Shown in pieces: positions 55,771 to 64,000 of a stretch of 64,000 bases of DNA. Under the pieces are notes generated by a model. It was not told where the DNA came from. It worked only from the letters and a program-made list of their open reading frames with translations, and did no database searches. Position numbers and translations under genes: made by a program. The stretch covers positions 28,688,366 through 28,752,365 of the forward strand of contig CM055816.1 in assembly GCA_029582265.1 (NCBI GenBank), read 5' to 3'. The stretch's first letter is position 1. Each line of letters starts with the position of its first letter. This stretch comes from Zoroaster sp. YZ-2022 (lineage: Eukaryota > Echinodermata > Asteroidea > Forcipulatida > Zoroasteridae).

Positions 55771-58700
55771 CTGGAAAAAAAATTGAAAAAAGTTTTACAT
55801 AAACATTTTACCATTTGTTTTCATTTTGAATAACTAATTCTTTAATTTACCTTCAAGATTTTTTTGTTTCCATGGGTACCCAATTAGAGGGCTAGTCCTA
55901 GCAAACAATCGAGTATGTTCATTGAAAATGTGTCAACAATGAAATATTTGATACCGGTAGTTATTTAATAATGATTTATCTTAGGTCTACTCACGATTTG
56001 TTTGATTGGCAGCAACAAGCACAAAATGATCATTGTCCAACATGCATGACATCTGGCCGAGGGAGGTAGAACTGTTCACCTGTTAAGTACAAACAAATGT
56101 TAAATAGGAGAGACTTAACGGTGACATCATGACAAGAACTGATAGTGATCGATACTTTACCTTTTTAAAGTTCTTGTACATCACCTCTGCGACCAGTGTT
56201 GCTGGTTGGATACGGGCAGCAAATATCTGAGACGTTATACAACCAAGAGTCACCACGCCAATAACTACCCTGTTAGGAACCAATAGTTAAAACATTTGTT
56301 CAACTAAAGGTATGATCAAGATTACAATATAATCCACTCTTGGTATCACATTATGTACGAGGTTTCATTATAGGCCATTCTTGGTATCACATTATGTACG
56401 AGGTTTCATTATAGGCCATTCTTGGTATCACATTATGTACGAGGTTTCATTATAGGCCATTCTTGGTATCACATTATGTACTGGGTTACATTATGATTTA
56501 TGTAGGTCTATATGAATTTGATGCATGCAAATGTACATTATACATACATATACATATGCAATACATGGATGTACATGCACATAAGTGCAACGTTTAAAAA
56601 TACATTTTAAGCAAATTTGATCATAAAATCAGTTGGTTTGCTTTCTTAATTCTTTCGTATATACAATACTGTTTAAAAAAAAATACACACCTAGAAAAAT
56701 AAACTCTCGACTCTACCTTTCGCGAATATTATTGGGTTGGTCGGGTTTAACGCAAAATGTTTTGGCCTAATTAATAAGATTATATCCCACCCTGGTTCAT
56801 CAGCAACCGGCAGCTGGCTGAATCCATCGCGTCTCATGATGGTCACTGCTTCCTGGCAAGTCACAGATGACTGGACTGTTAACGGAGTTTTAATCTTTAG
56901 CACGGAAATCTTTAAATTCCACCACCTAAATGTAACATGAAAGTACACAGTTATCGTAGCCCGCCAGCACGTTTCCCCTCCCCCAAACGCCTAGACATAA
57001 TATGCTAATTTTAGTGCGCCTCATTGGCTGATCACCGCTATACGTCATATAATCCATGCTTATTATGACGTTTATCGGCGAACAGCCAATCAAGTGCTCT
57101 GAAATTCTTGAAAATTCCTATGTCACCGTTTACTGGAAAAACACAGTCCCCTTTGTAAATGCAGTGTTAAACGATGGTTTTGCATTTCAGTTGACGATCT
57201 TGAATAATGGGTTGTCAAAGTCTGCCAGCTGACTTTGTTAATAAGATTTTGAGTCTTTACAACACATATGTTAAAGGCACGTCCCAAGCATTCTCATTTT
57301 TTATGTGTATAAAAGAAAAGGGTGGTTAATGCATTTCTAATGGGCTTCTGATGATCGATGGAGCCAGCACGTGCGAAGTGGGCGTGGCTTTTGTTGGAAT
57401 TACATCAATATCACCACCACCACCACCACCACCACCACCACCACCACCACCACCACCACCACCACCACCACCACCACCACCACCACCATCATGTGATTGT
57501 AGCCATGTCACTTAAAGATGATTTTCAATGGGCCATCAATTTCCTATCAGAGACACCGGGATAATTTTACGTGCACCGATATTTCTAGAACAGTACGGGA
57601 CACCCAGTTTCTCATCCCATTCGCACAGTGAAGTGTCATGCTCAACGATACAATCACCGTGATTCCCCTGGCTGGATTCGAACCCACATTCTGCAGACTC
57701 TGCTACAGGAACATGAGTCAAACGTACTAACCATATATCTTTATCACGCTACGGCCATCTTTGTTGGGTTCCCTGTATATACAATAACGATTCTCACTTC
57801 ATAAAACGTACCAGACTATTTTCCCATCCAGCCTAGGTTTGGTTACGTGGATTTGTATAGGAGAAAAACAAGATAAAGGTCAATTAGAACACGGCGCTTC
57901 ACACCTACCATTCTTTTTCAGGGTTGCTGCCTTCAGGTTCAACATCAATAAAACCCTTCTGTATCATCCAGTCATCAGACAAAAACTTTGTCCTGTAGAA
58001 AATACAAACAATACAAGTACAGTGAAACTATAGGATTACAATAATTGTCATACCTTTTTTGACTTAAAAAATAGCCAGAAATCACAACTCTCTGTTATAA
58101 CAGTGTTTGACTTTTATCTGGGCGTCATCCCTCTTTGACAGTAAGGTATTAAAAGAAATTACCAATGTTCCAATGAAAACAAACAATTCCGGAAATTGCC
58201 GCTAAAACACGTGCGATGTATCTTTAACAAATCTTTCAAGCCATTATGATTGTACGTATTGCCTAGTCTTGTCTCACTTGGGGGTACCTTTATAACTTCA
58301 ACAAACTAAATTTTTGACAACTTACATGTAGTTCCTGACGGAATCTGGAAGAATGATAACACAACGCTGACCCTCTGTCATTGATTTAGCGGCCCTGAGT
58401 GCTACACTGACAGCCGCTCCGGAACTCCCGCCTTCAAGAGAAACATTTCACACTTGTAAATACTAATTTAAATATTAAGAGGACATTTTTTGTAGTACCC
58501 TGTAAAACATTTGTAATGAGTTGTAAAAATGTTGGTTCTAGAGCGTTCAAGTAGGGCTGACGTCATTGCTGGGGCTTACCTGGGTCAGCCTCAAGTGACC
58601 TGCTTGCGAAGCAGGTCACTTGAGGCAGACCTGGGTAAGTGGCATGGCGTGACGTCACTTTGAGAATATTCTGAATGGCCGCCATTTTTGTTTTCAGTGC

Positions 58701-61700
58701 GGCAATTTCGTGAAGTTTGACATACATTTTCATCTCTTAAACAATTAATTTGTGAGTCGAGACTGTTCTTGTACTAAAAGACGTGTTGTATTGTACATTG
58801 AGAAGTAATAATATCATTAGTTGAAGATCATTTTTTACCTGGGAAAGAATTATTTTGCGATCGTTTCGTTGTAAATATTCTGTTTACAAAGTCCGTGTGA
58901 CTTTTGACATTCTGCACCGCTTTAACGACCACAAGAGGGCGAACGTTCAACAGGATGCTCGTTCGATTCTGTTGATCTCGGGGCTCACCCATGTGACGTA
59001 CTCGGGTTACCTTGGGGGGAAGCTACTCTAACGCACCCATAACAGAGATCAGTGATTACAATGTGTGGTTTATGAGAGTGGCAACATGGCGTCCAGTGGA
59101 TGCGGTGTAAGCGCTTATGACCCTCTATCCAGTCAGTATAATAGAGATCAGTGATTGCAATGCGTGGTTTATGGGAGTGGCAACATGGCATCCAGTGGAT
59201 GCAATGTAAGCACATGACCCTCTATCCAGTCAGTATAATGGAGATCAGTGATTGCAATGCGTGGTTTATGAGGGTGACAACAGGGCGTTCAGTGGATTCA
59301 ATATAAGCACATGTCTTTCTATCCAGTCAGTATAATAGAGATCAGCGATTGCAATGCATGGTTTATGAGAGTGACAATACGGCATCCAGTGGCTTCAGTG
59401 TAATATATGTTTTTACCGCAGAGTAAGCCTTCCTCTCTGATCAGCCGCCTTGCCATGAGGAAGGATTCCTTGTCGTCACACTTGTCCCAGCCCTGGGTTA
59501 TGGTTTGATCCAACACGGTAGGTACGAAGTCATATCCAATGCCTTCAATCTCAAAATCATGTGATTCATCTTGTGGTTTATCGCTGGATTCTGGTTCCAG
59601 AAGAGATCCATGCGGATCAAAGGAAACAATCTGATGAAAAAACATAAAATTGTAATCGAAAAAAAAAATTACACTAAAAATGGTGGTTAGAATTTAAACA
59701 CACGTAAAATAAACGCGTTTAGGAATGCGTTTAAATGCTAAACGGCCATCCTCTGTACATGTCACAAAGCTAAACGTGCTTAGCTTTTTGACACCTGTTC
59801 ATATGGTATTCAGCATTCAAACACACATCACAGAAAAGCACAATCTTAACAGATTTTAGACTAAACATGTGAAAAAAGTGAGTTCAGGCTATGTGTTTAG
59901 AAATGTGTTTAAATTCTACACCCCATTTTTTTTTTTTTTTTACAGTGTATGTACTTGATGTGAAATCAGTGATGGTAGCAAACATCCCGACATAAATTAT
60001 TCCGTCTGAAAACGTCTAAATGTCAGCCCTTTCTACGCCAGCTGAAACGTGTAATGTCCAGTGTTTTTGTCTTTGTCTTGTATAATTATATCCTTCAAGT
60101 TATTCTGGTTATACCGCTAATGATAGAGTCAGAAATGCCCCTTTTCAAGACTTTACCTTTTGTCTTCTATTTAGCTCTTTCGTTTTTCATTTGTCTGCTG
60201 CCCCTTATTGCTTCTCCATGAGAAACAGTAAGTAATTTGAGAATTGCATTTACTAGTATATCCACTCTATACCACTGTCACACACAAAGGGTTATTGATA
60301 CAAGCCCCATGGGTTTCTAGATGGCCCTCCCGCTCACGAATTGTTCTTTGTTCTAAATAACCAGTGAACATTTTCGTCCCTAATTTGCCATAGTGACCAA
60401 TCCCAAATTAAGTTGGCATAGTGACCAATGTGGTATTAGTCACAAAAATAGCCAGTTAGAGCATTCATCATTTGAATGTATGCTCTATCTCCAAAACTAT
60501 AAAGAATACACGCATTTGGATTAGATACAATGGTAGCTCTCTTCCTGAATGTACTAATGGGCGGGAAAACTTAAAATTGAAAAAAGGCGAATTGGTCACT
60601 TTGGCAAATTAGGGGCATTTGTATGAGTGGACGATAAATAAACCAACAACTACTATTATTACACATTTGAAACGGATGACGGTCATGATCCACTTTCCAC
60701 ATTAAAATGTATTCAAGCAAATCTTATTGTCTTGTAATGACACACTACAATAAGCTGAAACGTTTGTTTGGGGGCCAAATCATAGAGCTGCTTAGCGGAT
60801 AAAATTGCTTACCAGAACATTTCCTCAGTGGATTTCTTTGATTACCAGCCAAACTTTCATACAAAAAAATTTATGCGTTTTAGCTGGTAGTCTGTTTTAT
60901 ATTGCTTAGAAAAAATATTTGCTTAGCAAAATTCTCTGCTTAGCAGTTCTATGTAATTAGCCCCAGCTGTTCATTGAGGCATCTATAGGATTTTACTAAT
61001 GATGTATAATCCTCTAGCATTGAGCATCATAATTATGACGACACAGTAATTCAAACTTTTTTTAAATTTTTTATGTAAGTCGCCCATCACAAGGCCAAAA
61101 GGCCACTCAAGGTGAGGGCTAACAAGAAAATTAGTCAAGTTAAGAGAAACCTGTTGACATTACGCTTGAACTTAAATGGATTGTATGCAACACGGAAACA
61201 AGATGAAGGAAGGGAATTCCAAAGTGAAGCAGTACGTGGGAAGAAACTTGTTGAATACATCTTAGAATTGCATTTGGGAACTGTGACTGTATGAGGATGT
61301 GAATGGACTGAGAAGCGAGTAGTGCGACCAAAAGGACGGTTTGGAGGGACGACCGACGAAAGACCGTTGGAGCACATTCCATGATAGTATCTATAGAAGA
61401 GACCTGTCATGAATTGATTTAATTTGGAAAATAAAGTTAGACAATAATCACCTTGATGTCAGGGTTCAACTCCTTGAGCTTTCGCCCGATACCAGTCACG
61501 GTACCACCTGTTCCTGCTCCCATGACAACCATATCAAGCTTTCCTGTAATGGAAATAACAGTGTAGCGCATGAGTGTAAGATGTATCACACATGTTTTTG
61601 GAAAATGTACGAAATTTGTTTTGATTGAAAAACGTTGTATTGTCCATGAAGGTAGGGGGAAACAGTTTTGATTGAGTTATTTTAATGTTTAATATCATAG

Positions 61701-63654
61701 TAGTTACTAATATTATAAGACAAACCCAGGTACAATCGGGAAGGTATAGCATATAGTTCAAAATTCTTAAAACTATTCACCACATTTCTACCAGTAAAGA
61801 CTCTTAATCTATTGCAATACAAGTTCAAAGACACTCATCCAGACCTATAGTCTTGGTGTAAGACGGATTCTGGTTTGGTTTATCGACCCGCGCCGCACGC
61901 CCCGTAGTGCTCAAACAGTATCCGCCGCTGGCGGCGCTGTGCACGACGATTCTGAATTACCACACTAGAACCGATGGCCAGCTGTGCATGTGCACTCTAT
62001 CAGTGGGATTAATTCATGTGGATCGCAATGCATCTTGTACAAATACAATGTTTTGAACCGCCAGTCTTGGACAAGATTAATCTAGACAATGGGCTTAAAT
62101 CCTAAGTGAAGAGGACACAAAGTGATCGTGGGGTAGGAGGAGTGGTCTATAAGAGTAAGGATACCACATCATATTGCGTTTGAAAATGATTAAGGACTGA
62201 CACTGTTTTCAAATAATCAAACAAGTTAAAATGTTCCGGGGGTAGAGATTAGAAGGAAGTCACATTAAGGGGACGCGGTGGTCACTTTGAATCCCCCGCC
62301 TTTAAAAACAAATTGACGCCACTGATCCAGACTGCCAATTCGATCAAAGTTACGTAAGATATACGATCGAACCAAAGTCTACATGTTTGAACACATTTAT
62401 ATTCCAAGTTTCACTTAACAGGTCATGTCAGGTCAGCTGAACATCTAGATCATACTTAGTGACCACTGATCTCTATCATGTTGGTAAGTGTGACGTAATT
62501 CCAACATAATCTACTGGCATCCAGTGGATGCAATGTAAGCGTATGACCCTCTATACAATCAGTATAATAGAGATCAGTGATTGCAATGCGTGGTTTATGA
62601 GAGTGGCAACATGGCGTCCAGTGGATGCAATGTAAGCGCATGGCCCTCTTTTCAGACAGTATAACAGAGATCAGTGATTGCAATGTGTGGTTTATGGGAG
62701 TGGCAACATGGCATCCAGTGATGCAATGTGAACACAAGTCCTCTGTTGCGTTCGAGTATGCCTGACGTCATTGCCGGGGCTTACCTAGGTCAGCCTCAAG
62801 TAACCTGCTCGTGAAGCAGGTCACTTGAGGCAGACCCGGGTAAGTGACGTTCGTGACGTCACTTTGAGAATATTCTGAATGGCCGCCATTTTTGTTTTCA
62901 GTGCGGCAATTTCGTTTGACATACATTTTCATCTAAATTAAACAATTAATTTGTGAGTAGAGACTGTTCTTGTACTAAAAGGCGTGTTGTTTTGTAGGAA
63001 GTAATAACATCATTAGTTCATTTTTTACCCTGGAAAGAATTATTATGCGATCGTTTCGTTGTAAACATTATTTTTGTTTACAAAGACGGTGAGACCTTTG
63101 ACATTCTTCACATCGCTTTAACGACCACAAGAGGGCGAAAGTTCAACGAGATGCTCGTTCGATTAGGCTGTACTCGGGGCTCACCCATGTAACTACTCGT
63201 GTTACCTCGGGGAAGCTACTCGAACGCAGCCAATGCATGGTTTATGAGAGTGACAACATGGCATCCAGTGGATGCAGAGTAAGCGCATAATCCTCTATCC
63301 AGTCAGTATAATAGAAATCTGTGCATATTAATAATTGACTACAAAGCTTAATTAACTACTACTACCAACCTTCACACTGGTCCCAAATCTCCTGCGCTGT
63401 TGTATCATAATGGGCCAGCGGGTTCCCTTCATTTCTGTACTGATTCAGTAAGACGGAGTTAGGTATCTCCGTGCTCAATCGCTGTGCCACACTGATATGA
63501 GACTCAGGGGAGTCATATCGGGCCGAGGTCGGTGTGCGGACAATCTCCGCGCCGAGGGCACGTTGGACGAATACTTTCTCGTTGCTCATCTTATCTGGCA
63601 TGACAATGATGCAGCGATATCCCTTGACCGCTGCTACTAGTGCTAAGCCAATAC
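55649..63654 (-). CDS. CBS: Cystathionine beta-synthase, last nine coding exons
   Basis: Nine exons, each with AG acceptor and GT donor and all phases consistent, encode about 409 residues ending at TGA (55649-55651). CBS condenses serine with homocysteine to cystathionine using PLP (first step of transsulfuration) and can release H2S. Visible landmarks: [37 protein letters not shown], the phosphate loop [53 protein letters not shown], then the two C-terminal regulatory CBS domains ([18 protein letters not shown] and TRIDLLNF, the latter with the Thr and Asp that bind S-adenosylmethionine in the human enzyme). The heme-binding N-terminus, catalytic lysine and first serine/threonine loop (about 150 residues) lie beyond position 64000. 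Nothing in the visible part suggests a defect. Confidence 0.97.
55995..56079 (-). CDS. CBS: CBS exon (second regulatory domain, part)
   Basis: 85 bp; acceptor ACTTAACAG, donor AATC|GTGAGT. Encodes [20 protein letters not shown] then LVAANQTN, aligning with the human LSHILEMDHFALVV segment. Confidence 0.95.
56161..56269 (-). CDS. CBS: CBS exon (first regulatory domain end)
   Basis: 109 bp; acceptor TTCCTAACAG, donor AAAAAG|GTAAAG. Encodes [20 protein letters not shown] then [16 protein letters not shown]. Confidence 0.95.
56339..56500 (+). repeat. 41-bp tandem repeat, about 4 copies, in a CBS intron
   Basis: TGGTATCACATTATGTACGA starts at about 56341, 56382, 56423 and 56464 (the last with CTGG in place of CGAGG). 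Confidence 0.95.
56791..56925 (-). CDS. CBS: CBS exon (first regulatory domain start)
   Basis: 135 bp; acceptor TTACATTTAG, donor CCAGG|GTGGGA. Encodes [20 protein letters not shown] then [20 protein letters not shown] and ADEP. Confidence 0.95.
57411..57489 (+). repeat. (CAC)n microsatellite in a CBS intron
   Basis: About 26 uninterrupted CAC triplets. Confidence 0.98.
57558..57765 (-). mobile_element. tRNA-derived SINE (second family)
   Basis: On the minus strand: GATGGCCGTAGCGTGATAAA (A-box region), GTGGGTTCGAATCCAGCC (B box), then TTGAGCATGACACTTCACTG, GAATGGGATGAGAAACTGG and GTGCACGTAAAATTATCCC. The head differs from the Leu-type SINEs. The body resembles the fragment at 31090-31197. 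Confidence 0.8.
57909..57992 (-). CDS. CBS: CBS exon
   Basis: 84 bp; acceptor ATTTTCTACAG, donor AATG|GTAGGT. Encodes [20 protein letters not shown] then GSNPEKEW, the link between the catalytic core and regulatory region. Confidence 0.95.
58326..58431 (-). CDS. CBS: CBS exon
   Basis: 106 bp; acceptor TTTCTCTTGAAG, donor TACAT|GTAAGT. Encodes [20 protein letters not shown] then [15 protein letters not shown]. Confidence 0.95.
58543..59034. mobile_element. Palindromic MITE with CRE octamers, copy 1 (492 bp, in a CBS intron)
   Basis: Ends are GCGTTCAAGTAG and the complement of GCGTTAGAGTAG. TGACGTCA occurs at 58559-58566 and 58650-58657, on either side of a 65-bp near-perfect hairpin (58575-58639; arms start CTTACCTGGGTCAGCCTCAA). 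A second copy is at 62748-63227, about 90% alike by eye. No ORF and no clear target duplication. Confidence 0.85.
59041..59398 (+). repeat. 97-bp tandem repeat, about 4 copies, in a CBS intron
   Basis: GAGATCAGTGATTGCAATGC recurs near 59045, 59144, 59241 and 59338, with GTGGCAACATGGCGTCCAGT and CCCTCTATCCAGTCAGTATA in each unit. The same unit is found at 62516-62740 and 63230-63317. Confidence 0.95.
59417..59630 (-). CDS. CBS: CBS exon
   Basis: 214 bp; acceptor TTTTTTCATCAG, donor CTGCG|GTAAAA. Encodes [20 protein letters not shown], then [15 protein letters not shown] and [12 protein letters not shown]. This is the core segment before the C-terminal catalytic helices. Confidence 0.96.
59670..59949. 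mobile_element. Possible MITE in a CBS intron
   Basis: TACACTAAAAATGG with AGAATTTAAACACA on the left mirrors the right end, whose complement reads TACACTGTAAAAA...ATGGGGTGTAGAATTTAA. A run of T near 59930 has lengthened one arm. Confidence 0.6.
59950..60770. other. CBS intron, no further element recognised
   Basis: No exon or repeat that I can match elsewhere in the window. Confidence 0.45.
60772..60964. mobile_element. Short MITE, GGGGCC-ATAGA type, in a CBS intron
   Basis: GGGGCCAAATCATAGAGCTG at the left is roughly inverse to the right end (complement GGGGCTAATTACATAGAACT). The interior has inverted ACCAGCC and GGCTGGT-like parts and repeated TTGCTTAGC. Related to 17271-17456 and 20360-20450. 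Confidence 0.75.
61085..61425 (-). mobile_element. LINE 3' end fragment in a CBS intron
   Basis: Minus frame 61410-61135 encodes [20 protein letters not shown], then [20 protein letters not shown] and [14 protein letters not shown], a textbook LINE polyprotein C-terminus. Only the 3' end is present. Confidence 0.85.
61452..61543 (-). CDS. CBS: CBS exon (phosphate-binding loop)
   Basis: 92 bp; acceptor CCATTACAG, donor ATCAAG|GTGATT. Encodes [20 protein letters not shown] then [15 protein letters not shown] is the glycine-rich loop that holds the PLP phosphate. Confidence 0.96.
61845..62324. mobile_element. Possible hAT element (480 bp) with 8-bp duplication
   Basis: ATCCAGAC is repeated exactly at 61837-61844 and 62325-62332. 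The right end, read inward, is CAGTGGCGTCAATTTG, a hAT-type terminus. The left end (CTATAGTCTTGG) does not match it, so that terminus may have decayed. Confidence 0.5.
62512..62747 (+). repeat. 97-bp tandem repeat, about 2.5 copies, in another CBS intron
   Basis: Same unit as 59041-59398 (GAGATCAGTGATTGCAATGC, GGCAACATGGCGTCCAGTGG). A further unit at 63230-63317 lies on the other side of the MITE copy. Confidence 0.93.
62748..63227. mobile_element. Palindromic MITE with CRE octamers, copy 2 (480 bp)
   Basis: Termini GCGTTCGAGTA and the exact complement (TACTCGAACGC), better preserved than in copy 1. TGACGTCA at 62763-62770 and 62854-62861 flank the hairpin (about 62775-62845). It sits within the 97-bp repeat family, with units on both sides. 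Confidence 0.88.
63230..63317 (+). repeat. 97-bp repeat, single unit
   Basis: CAATGCATGGTTTATGAGAG to TCCAGTCAGTATAATAGA, the same unit as the arrays above. Confidence 0.9.
63370..63654 (-). CDS. CBS: CBS exon, most 5' one in the window
   Basis: 285 bp; acceptor GTGTTTTTAG, donor GTGAAG|GTTGGT. Encodes [20 protein letters not shown], then [20 protein letters not shown] and [19 protein letters not shown]. It starts in phase 2, so the preceding exon must end with GNTG-type codons and lies beyond 64000. Confidence 0.97.
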
Positions 63655-63749
63655 CTAAAAACACAAAGATTTATACACAATTATTTCATGAACTCTTTGA
63701 AATAGTATACCATACTTAAAACTTGTAGCTTTGCATGGTGAGGATGATA

Positions 63750-63900
63750 AGTAAGACTAATTGCGGTGACACCATGTGGAATCTCAATTGAGTAGTAATT
63801 AGTTCTGAAAAGAACTGGGGGTACAACTCGACGTTTCGATCAGTATGCTCTGATCGTCCTCAGGAGAATGCCATAGTATTGACTACAACTGACTCCACCT
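63750..63900 (-). mobile_element. Penelope-like element 3' tail in a CBS intron
   Basis: GTAAGACTAATTGCGGTGAC then ACTCGACGTTTCGATCAGTA and TGCTCTGATCGTCCTCAG are the inverse of the tail at 47550-47657. No endonuclease frame is attached within the window. Confidence 0.85.
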
Positions 63901-64000
63901 AGTCCAACCCATTTAAAGATGTGTCACGGGTATTTGGGCGGTTATGATGGTAAAAATATATTTAAATGTTGAACTGCTATTTTTTTAAATTAATTAATTA

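Noticed and set aside
57326..57564. Poly-His or poly-Gly frames
   Set aside because: Readings of the (CAC)n tract inside a CBS intron.
58985..59215. Cys/His-rich frame resembling a zinc-binding protein, also near 62456-62737
   Set aside because: Produced by the 97-bp intronic satellite; the same peptide repeats with the DNA unit and has no start or splice context.

Overview
The window is animal nuclear DNA: split genes with GT-AG introns, AT-rich intergenic sequence, and dense eukaryotic transposons, microsatellites and minisatellites. The gene set (fibrinogen-domain lectin with an apple-like domain, membrane-anchored GH3-domain protein, cystathionine beta-synthase) together with tRNA-Leu-derived SINEs, Penelope elements and hAT/Harbinger MITEs suggests a marine invertebrate deuterostome, most likely an echinoderm. 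That taxon call is an inference. Nothing prokaryotic (operon, CRISPR, rRNA) is present.

Layout: 1-1025 is intergenic with one dispersed repeat. 1026-7730 (duplicon A) and about 21080-29530 (duplicon B) are two diverged copies of one segment, about 20 kb apart. B carries an intact, single-exon, secreted fibrinogen-related gene on the minus strand (25064-26107). A carries its frameshifted pseudogene (4323-5311). The copies differ by array expansion (an 81-bp unit, 1 versus 15; an 89-bp unit, about 3 versus 7), by microsatellite type, and by a 527-bp MITE in B whose empty site survives in A. Between and after them (7.7-21 kb and 29.5-34.5 kb) lie copies of a composite dispersed repeat, TTAA-flanked MITEs, tandem arrays, LINE tails and SINEs.

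34461-34960 is an assembly gap. To its right is a GH3-domain gene on the minus strand with four phase-consistent coding exons (35270-40746); its C-terminal exon(s) are not visible and may be in the gap. 41-55 kb is transposon-rich: a LINE tail, a field of palindromic decamers, a Penelope GIY-YIG end, a LINE (48.7-52.2 kb) carrying a nested Harbinger and a nested hAT element with exact target-site duplications, an L1-type ORF1 remnant and two sister SINEs.

55649-63654 holds the last nine coding exons of cystathionine beta-synthase (minus strand), from the middle of the PLP domain to the stop codon. The N-terminal heme-binding and first catalytic exons lie beyond the right edge. Its introns contain two copies of a palindromic MITE carrying CRE octamers, a 97-bp satellite present in two introns, and several SINE/LINE/PLE fragments.

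The three real genes are unrelated in function: innate-type lectin recognition, a GH3 protein of unknown animal function, and transsulfuration. I see no functional cluster. The main interest lies in the duplicon history and in the transposon families whose boundaries can be fixed to the base.
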